Shown here: positions 1 to 12,649 of the stretch, in pieces
Layout: every line of letters begins with the position of its first letter
Position numbering within the stretch: position 1 is the first letter of the stretch
NCBI GenBank assembly: GCA_013396915.1
Contig: VWZL01004989.1
Span: 357,138-421,137 of the forward strand
Reading direction: 5' to 3'
Source: Stercorarius parasiticus
Lineage: Eukaryota > Chordata > Aves > Charadriiformes > Stercorariidae
DNA length: 64,000 nucleotides
Notes under the pieces: model-generated
Seen by the model: the letters and a program-made list of their open reading frames with translations, nothing else
The model's database searches: none
What the model was told of the DNA's origin: nothing
Translations under genes and position numbers: made by a program

Positions 1-3000
1 CAAGAGTGTTTTGGGTTTTATCCCATGCTTCATTTGTATTTAAATGGTTTTCTTATGACAGCAGTATAACTAGAACAAAAGTGTGGAGGGTCCTTTTACT
101 GCTACAGTTTATTAAATTTGGAAATACAATGAATAACTCCCACAGAGAAATAACTCTTTTGCTACTATATATGACCATCCTAGGAAGATCTGTAAGATGA
201 ACTGGCAAACCTTGCTGAGGGTACAGCTCTCCAACTCTAATTTAGTAAGTCGGTTGAAGGCATCCTCTTCTAGAACTACTTCTGTATTCTATACTGAAAC
301 ATCCTGCATCTTATCAGGAAGTTACTCAGATGGAATTAAGTTAATTATAGCCACAGGAAAATATCTGCTGTCTCCAGGATGTTCTTAATCCTTAAAAGAG
401 CAGAGTTAAAATTTAAAACAGAAAACTGTTTTATCTTAATCTGTTCAAAAAAGATTCTCAGTAAATGCAGTAATAAATGTTTAGTTCATTAAGATACTTT
501 TCATACTCTTGACCAACTCCATTGTGAATGCGTATTTGAGAAGACAATTTCCATTGCAGTCTCTAACTTCTGGCTGAAATGACAAACATCACGAGAGCTT
601 CTAAAATGGCATCTGCAGTCCTTTATGTTGAAATGGCAAGTATTTTTATCTCCCATGATACAGCTTGCTAAAAGAGAATTCTAAACATACAAGGTTTAAA
701 ATTATCATTAATCCAGTAGGGCCTTTCAGGAGACCAACACACACGTTCCAGTATTTCTCTAGGGTGGGACCATTTGCAGAAAGACCTTTGTAAAGATGTC
801 AGAGAAGTTACACTGGCTTTACAAAGTTTGTACTGAAGCAGAATTAATGCCAGATCCAAGAGAACAGAAAAATGATTCCATATGAGACAAGGAGTGATGG
901 AAACAGCCCTTGTTTAGTAGTGACATATAATATCCCCTCTTTTCTGCAACAATCTAAACACACATGGCAAAGAACCTGTAGGTCAAGGAGTCTCAGCCTG
1001 CTTTGCTGTCACCGGCCAACAGAAGCTAGCATAATAAAGTCCTAGTAGTCAAGTTTCAAAAAGTAAAAAAAATGCATATGTATGCTGCGCATTTAGTCCT
1101 GCTTCTCTGGAATCATCAATTAAATAAGAAGCTTATTCAAAACATTGATTTTGTTTTGCTAGTTATGTACTTTCCATGTATCACACTAAAAATACCTGAG
1201 TTGTCATATTCATAAATAGCGCAAGTGAGGTAGCAATATACTTAGAGATGGATACCTTAAAGTTGCTTAAGTAACTTTCACGACTAACAAGAGGCAACTT
1301 GAAATTCTATTTACCAGGTCTACTGGAAAATAATTATATACATATATTTATATGCAAGCTCTAGACAACAAATGAGATAAAAGTAATTTTGAAACAGAAT
1401 ACTCCAAATAACATAGTGTAAATGCACGCATTGTGATGTTTACTAGTCTACAGAGTAAAGGAGAAAATGCATTAAAATAGTTTTGTTCTTTAGTGTTCAC
1501 TAAAACCAGACAGACACCAAAGAATTTAGAAAAACAAGTTCACTTTTTTAAACTACAGTTTAATCAGATTTAAAGACACAAATTAGAAAAAAACATTTAT
1601 AGGCAAGTTAAAAACACCTTTAAAACATAACAGCATGCTGCTTCTGCAGCACTGCTGAGACAAATTAGAAATAAGTAATTATTAAAATATCACAATCACA
1701 GTGTAACTAACAGTGGTATTTGAATTTTACCATACACCAACACTTAGTTTATGGATCTGTTGAAAAATAACACTTTTTAAAAAATATATATTTTGGAATA
1801 ATAAAAATGAAATTCACCGACAATGCATTATATTCTGAACCAGGAAAGGCAAATTTAGGAATACTGTAGCTATCCACTTTTAGGGGTGTTTTCTCACCTT
1901 AACATATGGGTAGTTGGAGGCATAACTACTTCTGCATTGAGGTAAAACTATTCCCTTGAATGTGTAACCAAGGCAGGAAAGAGTGAAGTTCCATATTTTA
2001 AATTCTTAAATTGAATAACTTATTACAACATCTTCGAATAATGCTATATTTACCCATCTTACACTATTTTTCATTCAATACATTTCAAATGTTCTCTTCT
2101 AACTGATCTAGAACACATCTGAGGTCTGGGATTTAAGAGTAACTACCTAATTACTATTTCATCATTTTGACACCTTTGTCACAGTAAGACACATCAGCAG
2201 ATTCTTCATAGAAATAGTCAACACCACTGGACAAAAGAAGGTACAAAGAAAGGATGTAAAGAGAACTGATAAACACGTAGAAAGGCAAAATATGCGTAGG
2301 CAAATACTGCTTAACTTTGTGACAAAAGATTGTTGCACCTTTAGTACGTAGTGTTGCGCTATTGTGATTATCTGTCTCTAGGCACCCTGTTTCTCTCTTT
2401 TTTTGTTTCAAATTATATCTTCACACTTTGGAAGCCTAATCCAACTACAGCATCGACCACAGCTATCTACTCATATGACATTGTAGTGAAACCTAAATGA
2501 AAACCCAGCTTGGGTATTCCTCCCTCAGAGAACAAAGGGAAGGAAGGAGATTGTGCAGAGGTCTTTTGCCAAGAGGTTCGTTTGGAATAAGGTGCTGGAC
2601 TGAGTCACTATTAATATAAGAAGTTCCCTCTGAAAGTGGCCCTAACGCAGATTCCAGTCATGTATCTGAAGTCAAATTTTATATTCATAGCCTGCAGCAG
2701 AATATCCTGTAAGGGTTGGTTTTGCAACAGAGCGAAAGAAGCCATTCACTTTCCACTTAAAGTGTAACCAACAGAATCTATTTTCCCTTTAGGAAGCAGA
2801 AAGCTTAGTACTCTGAGAACGGAGCCCAACAGCCTTCAGCAGAGGTTGCGTACAACTGGAAGGCTCAACACTAGTCTCATGTAAATATTGATATGGCCTC
2901 TTTTAAGTATATTTATGCACACTATACTTAACTACAGTTTGTCAGTTCATAAAGTTTACACAATGTTTATATGGATATGTACATGGATTTAGACAACCTA

Positions 3001-6000
3001 AAAATGTCTAAAACCAAAACCAGGCCTATGTCACTGGACACACAGCTAATGCACAGAAGATGAAGTGGTAGAATTTACTTTTTCACATTTATATACCTAA
3101 AGTGAGCAAAATTATGTTTTAAATACTTAATGGGATGAAAGTTGTTACAGTTAGGTTTTGTAAAAAACATACAAAAAGCTCATCTCAAAACAAGTTTTTA
3201 AGTAATTAAGTATTTTTTTTTCCATTTAGTTTTGACCATAATAAGCAACTGTTGCAATATTTGCAGTTGTAACCTTGCAGGGTGACTTTGTGGATGCCTG
3301 GATTTCAGGGTGTTTGCAGAACATCTAGGTTAAGACAGCAAACACGCCAAGAAATCCAGGCAGAGCTAGCATAGAGCAGCCTGGGTCACAAGCAAACAGA
3401 GCCTCTCTGGATGTAGGGTTAGCTCCCCCCAGGAACTCTGTGGTAAACCCTCCCAGCCACTGATGGGACATGTCCTTACCAGACACTGCTTCACTGCCAG
3501 CTTTTCCACCGTGACTGTGACAAGGATCAACACCGACAGTGCCAGTTAGCTTAGATCCAGACAGGTCTGGTCGTCTAAGGAGTAGGCCCAATTCACTAGA
3601 GTATCTGCTTAGATACTTACTCAGCATAGCATTTAAATACTTGTTTAAGTACTTATAGCCAAATGATTTTTTTTTTTAACAGGAAATTAAAAAATACTCT
3701 CAAGTGCTCTTCTGAGTATTACTAGACCTAAATAAATAAAGACTAATCATGTAATGAAATCCTGTGATGAATCAGCACAGAACCGATGTATATTTTTTAT
3801 ACGTAGAGTCTGCATCATATTTAAATCCTTATATTTATTTCCATCTGTTTTTCTAACACTGATCACTTTTCAACATAAATGGTAATATTTCCAAATTTTC
3901 ATTGAAAACAAAAAAACTCTCAAACCTGATTTCAGAATTCAATGAGAATTACAAAGTGAAAGACTTAAGGATAAGGGAAATGAAAGCCTAAAAATTCTTG
4001 TAACTTGTGCTTTTAAATTTCTTTATCATTCAAGGCCAACTTATAAAGTTGAACATGTGAAAGTTCACATGTAAGCAACAGTGAGACATTTGCAGGCAAA
4101 CATGAGGACACATTCGACCATGTATTTAAACAAATTGTCAACAATTTGTTTGCAAAGCTTCTGAGAGAAAAATCCAGACTTTGTTAAAATTAATTTTGAT
4201 GTGAATTTGACAGGAGGTGACAATCTCGTAAAGGTGTCTTCTGCATCAGAGGATGTTTTACCACTAGCCAAAGCGCCGTCATCAATAGATGCACAGCTAC
4301 CTAGTGTGCATCCTATCATACAAGCATAGCATTTATATTCACATTACTTGTTCCCATAGGGGAAGCTGAACAAGTTATTTAAGTGTAAAATTCTTCCAAT
4401 AAATAATATACTATACTGGTAAAACTCATACCACAAGTCAGTGTAGAGCAGGGAACATACAAAGATCTCTTCATAAAGCCTTCTCACTAAAGTGTGATTT
4501 GTTATCAAGAGCATATTGAAATGCATACCAGTATTTTTACATGGTAATGTATTCTAAAATATCACCTATTACTGAAATTTTGCCTACATGTCAACTTAAG
4601 GAATGGCCATGGAAGAATAAGCTTCCTGAATAAGCAGGGGGTATCTGTGACTGTAATGCTAACAAAGCCTTCTTGATTACAACAGTAGTAGGCACCACTG
4701 AAAGTACTCTTTAAATATACAATATATCTTTTTCATTAATACAGAATCATAAAGGTTAAAAAAAAAAGGTTAAGCAAGCAAATAGTTACTATCAGGGTGA
4801 CTACATTTACTAATTATCATTAACTCATTAAGTGCCTGAATGAATTGTTCACAATAGGCAAATATCTGCAAAGCACCATAAAATTATGAATGATATGTTG
4901 TATTTACTACTCATAACGTGCTGATCTGCAATGCAGAAAACAGTTTTACCTTTTGGATACACATTGGTTAATAAGTGAAAGAATACTTAAAACCATGCTT
5001 CCTTCATGCCAAAATATTTCTAGGAAATTTACTTTCTACTATTTTTCTCAGCAAGAGCAATAGTGAATCACCACCATCCTGTCAAATTCAGTATTATAAA
5101 ATGATGTGTGTAAAACCTAAAAATTATCTAAAGCATTGGGGCTGGCTGCTCTTGACTTTCTGACTAAATGGATAAAAAGGATCCAGTGCGACAGCAAAGC
5201 AGGCAACTACTAAAGCAGAGAGAAAGCAACAACAACAAAATCCCAGTTTGACTAAAATCAGAGCGTTATGACGAAAACATAAAACCTCTTTCCACAGTCC
5301 CCAGGATAATTCATTTACATGAAGAGCACATTTTGGTTCAAAGTACTTTTATATTCAGCAATGACATTTAAAGGGCAAATTCTAGGACACTACACTTAAA
5401 AGTAAATTCTGTGCAGAACTAATTAATTGTCATAATTTTCTTGTGTTGCAATTATTTAAGGGGTTCAGATCATGAAGAAAAAAGTAACTGTATTGCATGC
5501 AGACACCAGTCACATCCAGTTTTGAAACCTGTATCTTGCCACTTGTGACCGACTGAAGCATGTATGTATTTTCTTAGCTGTTTTAACTTCCCCATATACA
5601 AAAGTTCTGAACAAAACTGTACTTGTGAATTCACTCGCACTGAAGTACCAGCCTATGCTATCCTAAACCTGCTTATTTTCTGGGAGTGCTTACAATTGTT
5701 TTTGTATTTCATAATGAAGAATTAGTGAGCCTCCATTGCACATATGGGTACACATGCCAAAACAAGGAAACAAAAGTAGTGGAACGTTAATAGGAAAAAT
5801 GGCACATTAGATGTTGCACTGGCATCCAAAAGTGCTTGGCTGGGTAGATATGTAGATGGCACTAACAAGATGAATTTAAGTTCAACAAATGCTGAAAGAA
5901 TCAACCCTAACTCTACTCACCCACCCAGAAATGTGCAATTCTATTTGTTATTTTATGTAGAAGTCCCTTCAAGAACAGAGAGTGGAAAAATGTCTTTTCG

Positions 6001-7245
6001 GATTCTGTATCTAATTAGGATAACCAAACATAAAGAAACCAGCACGCCCTTACTTATAAACGACAGAAAAAAACATAATGCCATTTGAAAGAGGCATATG
6101 ACAACCACAACCCCGTGTAAGGGGAGGTCTACTTGGGTAATCAAAGTAAGAGTTTAGAAGTCAGATTATTTTCTTTTAAAGATAAAAACAGCTGTCACTG
6201 AAACAGCTCACCTAAACAGACTCATCCACTCTCATTTTGTATTTAGTTCCCTCTTTTTAACTGTAGGTTATTTAGTGCTAACCTACATATATGGAGAAGG
6301 TACGTTATCCTCCTGGAGTTTCCAGCAGAGCGCCAAAGGCCAGACACAGAACTGTCACAGGAAGGAAACAACTCTGACCTGACTTAGGATCTGGTTCTTT
6401 AGAGAGTAAGCCAGAAGTACTGTGACTATTTTTGCATGGTAGTATCCCCAAAGCTGAGGACCATCATTGCACTTCTGGTACTAAGAATATTCACCCCACT
6501 AGTGCCAGATATTTGATCAAAAATTTAAGGTTCAAAATATTATGACAAAATTTTTCTCATTCATTTGTAGGTTATTAATCAACAAGCTGCATTATTTTTC
6601 TCCAGTAGTATTTTGTGTCAGTTTTAAAGCTAAAAAACCCACGTGGATAAACAGTTTGTGTTTACTTAAAAAAATTATAAGAAAATACAGGTTATAAGCA
6701 GTTAAAATGTAGCCCTTTAACAGTAGTACTCTAGCAGGGACCATCATCACAATAAATGGTCTGGAATAGATATAATCACTGCATTTTTCCCTTGACACAC
6801 TTCCGTAATTCAGTCAGTCAGAAGGATTTCTTTCTTTCATTATGTCACCCACAGATATGACATGAATTTTGCATCTAAAATTCTAATTTAAAGAAAAAGC
6901 TTTTCCTCAAATTCATATACTTCTTTGGATAAAGGGCCATTGATTATCAAGCACACAGAAACTGGTTATAATAGTAATTTCATGTTTGACTACCTGTGTA
7001 CTAGAGCTCAAGGTAGTTTTGCTATTTTATACTGAAAGCATCATCAACTAGTGTATGCCTGAAAACAAAACAATGTTAAGCATTAAAAATCATTTTTGGT
7101 AAAACAGTTCTATTCTAGAACAAGTATTTCTGGTATTTAAGGGTAAAAAACACACTTTTATTGAAATCCTGGTGCTTTCACATTGTCTTCTGTGTCCTAT
7201 GGCTGCCTTTCCTTCTCTAGCTGCAAAGCCCACTTGGCAGTGTTG

Positions 7246-7303
7246 GGTTTTTTGTTTTGTTTTTTTTTTTTGTTTGTTTGTTTTTGGTTTTTTTTTTTTT
7301 TAA
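7246..7303 (+). repeat. T-rich low-complexity tract with interspersed G
   Basis: About 58 bases of T runs broken by single or paired G. On the MBOAT2 strand it is an A-rich, C-spotted tract inside or just past the 3' UTR, so it could prime oligo-dT internally and create false 3' ends in cDNA data. Confidence 0.8.
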
Positions 7304-7765
7304 TTGTTTTTACATACTTTAAAGTAAAATAAACCTAGATTAGAGCTATCAAGCCCTGGAAAAGGTGAACCTTCTGGTGTCTTTCTTTTGTTTTTTAATC
7401 CATTCAGAAGGGCTATGTGTAATTACACTCTTTATCAAAGAAACCTAACTACAATTTGGCATCAGTAATGTTTACAGTTCCGTAATGTACTGTAATAGTT
7501 TGAGATACTTCAAGAAAACCCTCCAAATACTGAGATGCTCATTGCAATTCCCTTTAAAAGATTCAAAAGCCTTCTACTGACTCTGCATTTCCTATTTTTA
7601 TCTTCTTTACAGCATACGGTATTATATATTTGAAATATGCTTTCCACATAAAATCAAACTTGAAAATACCCACTTAGAAACAATATTTCAGTAAATAGAG
7701 GGTTTAAGGCAAGTCATTCATTTGGAAAAATTAATTTCCATTTGTTAATCCTAGATTGACACAAT

Positions 7766-7771
7766 TTTATT
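7766..7771 (-). terminator. Candidate MBOAT2 poly(A) signal AATAAA
   Basis: TTTATT on the plus strand reads AATAAA on the minus strand, about 320 bases after the stop codon, and is followed by a T/G-rich stretch (TTGTGTC). It is the first canonical hexamer downstream of the stop that I noticed. Further copies at 7157-7162, 3834-3839 and 108-113 could serve longer 3' UTR forms. Which one is used cannot be told from sequence. Confidence 0.45.
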
Positions 7772-8088
7772 CCACCCCATCAGTGCCTTGGGATACACAA
7801 CGTACATTCAGCAAAGGGCACACATATGACCCTATGGACATACGTTGCAAGTCCTGAGTGCCCATTGAAATAATGGTAATATCTTCATATAAGGCGTGAC
7901 CCACAGGGACATGGCATGGGAGGGGTTAATTTGTTTTGTTTCCAGTCTTGCTATTGTATGTGATTTTCCTAGGTAATGCATTCTTTTCTTACTAAACATC
8001 TTTGCAAACAAATACAAACCCCTTTAAAAGGTGCTAAAAATGGGTTTCTGAAAACATACAAAATATATTCATCATAGTATTTCCTCAA

Positions 8089-8311
8089 TCACTGGTTTAA
8101 TGCTTGATATCTGCAGGTTATTTCTTGTTGCTGACTGAAACTATTATTTGTTGTGGAATAACTGTTCTTTTGCAAAAGATTTTCTTCTTCTAGTTTTTTG
8201 GACCACATGGGCTGGATGCTTTCATGCTTTTTACTTCCTTTTTGAGTTCTTTTCAATGGAAATACCAACAACACCAGGATGCTGGCAATATGAAGACAGA
8301 AATAGCAGGAG
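8089..8311 (-). CDS. MBOAT2: MBOAT2 terminal coding exon with stop codon
   Basis: The exon starts after TTTTTTAG with the C that completes a Ser codon. It encodes SCYFCLHIASILVLLVFPLK, then a basic and Gln/Asn/Ser-rich cytosolic tail (RTQKGSKKHESIQ..., ...NSYSTTNNSFSQQQEITCRY, QALNQ) and a stop at 8089-8091 (TGA on the minus strand). The last transmembrane helix lies within CLHIASILVLLVF. The tail parallels mammalian MBOAT2 (KKTQRRKNTHENIQ...NSFSTTNN...NQEIASRH...LKQ), which separates it from MBOAT1. Confidence 0.96.
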
Positions 8312-8880
8312 CTAAAAAACAAACAAAAATAAGAATTCAATAAAACTGACCACTCTTACAGGATGCTTAAGGAATAAACTGTCAAAACCTACTTGCATAC
8401 AGTACTTTGCAGGTAAGACATTTAAGTCAGAAAGACATTATTTTTTCCTTTTTACGAATAGTAATAATAAATGAAGTCTTCCCCCGCAGTACTTAGTGCT
8501 GTAACAGAGATGTAAAGTGAAGAGAAGTCTGCTTTTAACTGTTTTTCCCAAAAGTAACTTTTGGCAAGTCATTATCTAGTCTTGCTATAAAATAGTTCAA
8601 GTGCATATAATAATCTCAAAGATACCCTCTGGTTTTCTCTTCGTTTTTTTTTTTTTCCCCTACCCCAGTAAAAATAAGTCTATTACAACAGGAAAATGAG
8701 ATCATTTTATGGTTTCTCATACATAACAGAAACTGTGTTCAAGCACTGGAACAGAAATACAGTTTGCTCAGCTAACAAATAAGTCTTATAATTATCACTA
8801 AAATAGTGTCAGAAATCTTATGCCATAGAAAATACTTTTATTCCAAGTTAAGAAAAAGGAAACAGGTAGAACGTGCTTAC
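8312..8880 (-). other. MBOAT2 last intron
   Basis: A 569-base intron, GTAAGCAC to TTTTTTAG. It contains a short T/C tract near 8644-8660 (plus strand). Nothing else is recognised. Confidence 0.9.
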
Positions 8881-9032
8881 CTGTAAAAGGTGAAAGAGGG
8901 TTTTACAGAGAGCAGTACAAATGGCACGACTGTGTAACTTATTGCTACTTGAGTTGCCATCCATGTTATAATATCATAACATAGTTTAACAGCAGGAGAT
9001 TCAACAAAATAGTGTCTGATATTGTTTCTTAT
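8881..9032 (-). CDS. MBOAT2: MBOAT2 exon, about residues 396-446
   Basis: A 152-base exon beginning in phase 0 with IRNNIRHYFVESPAVKLCYD, then IITWMATQVAISYTVVPFVL and LSVKPSFTFY, ending with AG of a Ser codon. The acceptor is TTTTTCAG and the donor is GTAAGCAC. YTVVPF fits motif C (YxxxxF). The final Tyr opens motif D, which is completed by the last exon. Confidence 0.96.
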
Positions 9033-10395
9033 CTGAAAAAGCAGATGACAGTAAGTTAGCTTAGGAATAAACTTTGAGAGCTATCTTACTGCACAGAGTT
9101 TGTTGCACTTCCACAAAATTCATAGGATGTATTTAAATGCTACAGTTTGGTCAAGTATCTTTGAACAATTCGAAATACCCGTCAACTTCAACAGGAGTCA
9201 CTTCAAGTTTCCTTCCTTTTAGGATAGCACGCTTCATCCAGCACAGGAATTTAAGCACTTAAGAATTTAAGCAGAATTTAAGTAAATGAATACATGTTTA
9301 AATCCAGAGTGAGTTTGGACTACTTGTCTGATTGAGGCAGACATTCTATTCTATCAAGCTATTCCGTAAATACACAGGGTCTGAGTAAATGAAAACCAGA
9401 ATGCTTCTGTTGAAAGCTTCTATATGGTAAACCATTTTCATACACTCACTAGTAAGATGTATTTTAGGACAAGTAGGGTATAAATCAGAATATACAAAAT
9501 ATCAGTTCCAATGACATATTTCAGGAGTCTTAATAACAACTACTACGAAGTGCAACTATTATCAGAGGACTCAATTTTCTATGCTGAGTCTTCTTTTGTT
9601 TGAAAAATTCTGTTCAAACAATGGAATACCAAAGGTATTTAAAAAAATCCAAACCCCACACAGATTTGGGTTCAGTTTTATAAGTCTATAATTCAAAAGA
9701 CACCAGTAGGTCTTCTCCCCTCCTTCCTTTGACTGAACTGTCATGCTTGCTCACACTCTTATTTGCTGACAAGCCAAGACAGGCTCGATTCAGCCTTTGT
9801 GCAGCTTGGTATCACATTTGCCACCTTCCAATTATCCGCACTAAGGAAGTCCTCTCTGAAAAGTTGCACATTAAAGGACTGCTTAGCTTCTTCATCCTTC
9901 AGTTCCTTTACAACTCCTGGATCTACAGAACACATGGAGGGCTAGCATGTACTGATTTCATTCTTTACCTTAAAAACCTTTTTTACCTTTCTTGTCCTTC
10001 TTAGCCAAATTCCCCTGTAAGTATCACATTCCCACTCAGCCTTTGCTTGGTTAAGCTGCATAAAACAAGTCATTCTAGCCACATACCCTTCATCCCAGTG
10101 TCTGCCATCTCCCCCCAGTTTTCTCCTATGATAACATACAATGACTCGGTTCCCGAGTTCCGTAAAACTTGGATAAGGTTTCACAGAACCTCTTGTAGAG
10201 AAATCAGCATTTTAGGACTTGAAGGACAACTTCCAAGATAAATCTGTAATTGCCCCTAGTAAACACCTGATTATGAAACATGTAATGATTAAAGGGAGTA
10301 AAATTAGTTGAATACATGCTTAGACATGACAGGAGAAGAAAGTGGGGGTCAGAGCTGCTAAACTTTGCAGTCTTAATAAAGGCTAGTAGAATTAA

Positions 10396-10935
10396 GATGC
10401 CATCCAGAGGGACCTTGACAAGCTAGAGAGGTGGGCCCATGCCAACCTCATGAAGTTCAACAAGACCGAGTGCAAGGTCCTCCATCTGGGTCGGGGCAAT
10501 CCCAAACACCGATATATCGGCTGGGCAGTGACTGGCTTGAGAGCAGCCCTGAAGAAAAGGACTTGGGGGTGCTGGTGGACAAGAGGCTCAACGTGAGCCA
10601 TCAGTGTGCACTAGCAGCCCAGAAAGCCAATCGTATCCTGGGCTGCATCAGGAGAAGCGTGGCCAGCAGGTCNNNNNNNNNNNAAAACTAGAGATGGGTC
10701 GATTCAGACTGGACGTTAGGAAGAAGTTCTTCACCGTGAGGGTGGTGAGGCACTGGCACAGGTTGCCCAGAGAGGTGGTGGCAGCCCCATCCCTGGAAGT
10801 TTTTAAGGCCAGGCTGGACGTGGCTCTGAGCAACCTGATCTAGTGGGAGGTGTCCCTGCCCATGGCAGGGGAGTTGGAACTAGATGATCTTTAAGGTCCC
10901 TTCCAACCCTAACAATTCTATGATTCTGTGATTCT
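10396..10935 (+). mobile_element. CR1 LINE, 3' end, interrupted by an assembly gap
   Basis: The sequence follows the avian CR1 3' region: the stretch starting CATCCAGAGGGACCTTGACA, then AAGGACTTGGGGGTGCTGGT, a gap, the AGGAAGAAGTTCTTCACCGT block, GGTTGCCCAGAGAGGTGGTG, and the 3' UTR with AAGGTCCCTTCCAACCC. It ends in the diagnostic ATTCTATG/ATTCTGTG octamer repeats at about 10916-10935. It is 5'-truncated, as most CR1 copies are. It is the least degraded CR1 in the window and is antisense to MBOAT2. Confidence 0.96.
10673..10683. other. Assembly gap (11 N) inside CR1
   Basis: Eleven N replace unknown sequence. The CR1 sequence on the two sides is not contiguous in the family consensus: the left side stops at GGCCAGCAGGTC and the right resumes near AAACTAGAGATGGG. 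Confidence 0.99.
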
Positions 10936-12118
10936 AAGTAATAAACATGCTAAAGCACCTCTAACATATCTTACCAGTTAATATTAAGTAACTGTTCATA
11001 CAAAAAACAACAATATTTTTATTTAATAGCCTATTGATACATACAAAATGTGAATACAACGCAGCTTATTAGCAAAGCCCAGGACAAAGTGCAGTGAGCA
11101 CTCCAATTTACTGGACTCATCTTACTGAGAGAACACAACAACTTTTACCTGTCAACTGTCCCTGAACTTTGGCTTTTGCACCAGTCCCTGGCTGAGAAAT
11201 GTGATAGATGTCAAAAGTTCACTGTGACAAGAGTCTGGAAAGGAGAAGGGAACTATACCTACTGTAAAGAAAGGAGTCGGTTCTGTCAAACAAGGACGAT
11301 ACCCACATCTTTGTGAAGAAAGAGAAGGAGCATCTGTTTTATCACTGTTAGTAACAACCTAAATCTGAAGTACCACCTTCTCCTAGCTATTACAGCAAAG
11401 AGCAGTCTGCTTCTTTTCTCATTCTCCTGGTTCTTTTGACAGAAAAGTGGTCTGTTATGCTGCTCTGAGCTGACAGCTTTTTTTTTGTTCCTCTTTCCCC
11501 TTGAGTAACTGATAAACCTGCCTCTGTCCTTATTCAGCTTTCTCAAACAGGACTGAGAGATTTCTTGGCAGATTTGCTGGTTCCATATGGTTCTGAATAG
11601 CAGCTGTAAAAGCTTGTTAATGTGACTGCACTTCTGGCTGGCCAATTTTGAGTAGTAATAGAGATATTTATCTGCTAGTTGAAGGGGAGCATTCTTTAGT
11701 TACCATCTTTGCAATAATATTGGACAGAAATTAGGGAGGGGGACAGACTTGATAAATACATAGTACTTACCCCTGCAAATTTTAAACTAGTGATAATCAG
11801 TGATAAAGTTTTTTTTTTAAAATGGTCTTAGATAACATCATCTTGTTTAGCATGACATAATAATACATGATCAGTTAATACAGAGAGAGGCCTTCCACAT
11901 GAGATACGCTACAAAAATGTTATAGCCTGTGTACACTCTTGCTTGTTTCTACTGACCAACCCCTCCTTAATAATCATCCCACTGCTCTCCTAACTAAAGA
12001 AAGTAAACAAACCTATCTGACAGATTTTTTGTGTGTCAACTCGTATCTTTGGACTACAGAACACGATCAATTTTCTTTTACAGAACTGCTTTTAAGAAGA
12101 TGCTTAGTTGGTACTTAC

Positions 12119-12251
12119 AGCTCTTGCTGCTAGTGTCATTAGTACTCCTGTTAAAAATGTTAAATAATATCCTGGGTAAACTCCATGCCAAATGGCAGAG
12201 AGGATGAAGGTCTGGATCGTTGGGCTGAAGGTGGCTCGCTCATAGCACACT
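12119..12251 (-). CDS. MBOAT2: MBOAT2 exon with the catalytic histidine, about residues 351-395
   Basis: A 133-base exon that begins with the A completing the Arg codon and encodes VCYERATFSPTIQTFILSAI, WHGVYPGYYLTF and LTGVLMTLAARA, ending in phase 0. The acceptor is CTTGCTAG and the donor is GTAAGTACC. The invariant His of motif B (WHGxxxGYxxxF) is encoded by CAT at 12185-12187; colinear numbering places it at about residue 373, the known catalytic His in mammalian MBOAT2. Confidence 0.97.
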
Positions 12252-12649
12252 CTAGCAAGTCAAAGACAATTCAAGATAAATAACATAAGACACAGATCAC
12301 CAACAATCTTCCCAGTTACCATTAACACATTTATACTTTTAGCAGTTTCATCTCCAACATATCATTTGCAACACAACTGCAGTTTACTATTATTTAATAA
12401 TGTTGCCACTATATTATGACTTACAGGAAATACTTAGAGCTATTCACAGCTCCTGATTTAAGCCCTCAGTGCTAACCTATGCTCAGTGTCATCACATATG
12501 GTACTTATCTAGAGTGAAGTGATACAGAAGCATCCAAAGATGGGCGTTGGTGTTAATAAGGGATCTTGAGCCATCCAAGAAGGCACTTGAAAAGCTACAC
12601 TGGAAGGCACAGACTATCCTGCAAACTATTGTGATGACTCAGATATGTA

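Larger units (their letters stand above)
1..8088. other. MBOAT2 3' UTR and downstream flank
   Basis: No exon, RNA gene or clear transposon is recognised here. The sequence is AT-rich with only short chance reading frames. The part next to 8088 is 3' UTR of MBOAT2; how far it extends is unknown. In mammals the next gene in this direction is KIDINS220, but none of its coding sequence is visible. A slightly GC-richer patch at about 3270-3620 has a 100-codon minus-strand frame without recognisable protein features. Confidence 0.6.
9033..12118 (-). other. MBOAT2 intron with a CR1 copy
   Basis: A 3.1 kb intron. It contains a CR1 LINE in the opposite orientation (10396-10935) with an assembly gap inside it. 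The rest is unremarkable AT-rich sequence; a 119-codon minus-strand frame at 11286-11645 shows no recognisable domain. Confidence 0.9.

Noticed and set aside
3325..3627. 100-codon minus-strand frame downstream of MBOAT2 as a possible exon of the next gene
   Set aside because: No match to any protein I recognise, no clear splice signals, and not similar to the expected neighbour KIDINS220.
11286..11645. 119-codon minus-strand frame in an MBOAT2 intron
   Set aside because: Basic, Gln/Lys/Arg-rich translation of intronic sequence; no domain and no suitable splice sites that would join it to MBOAT2 exons in phase.
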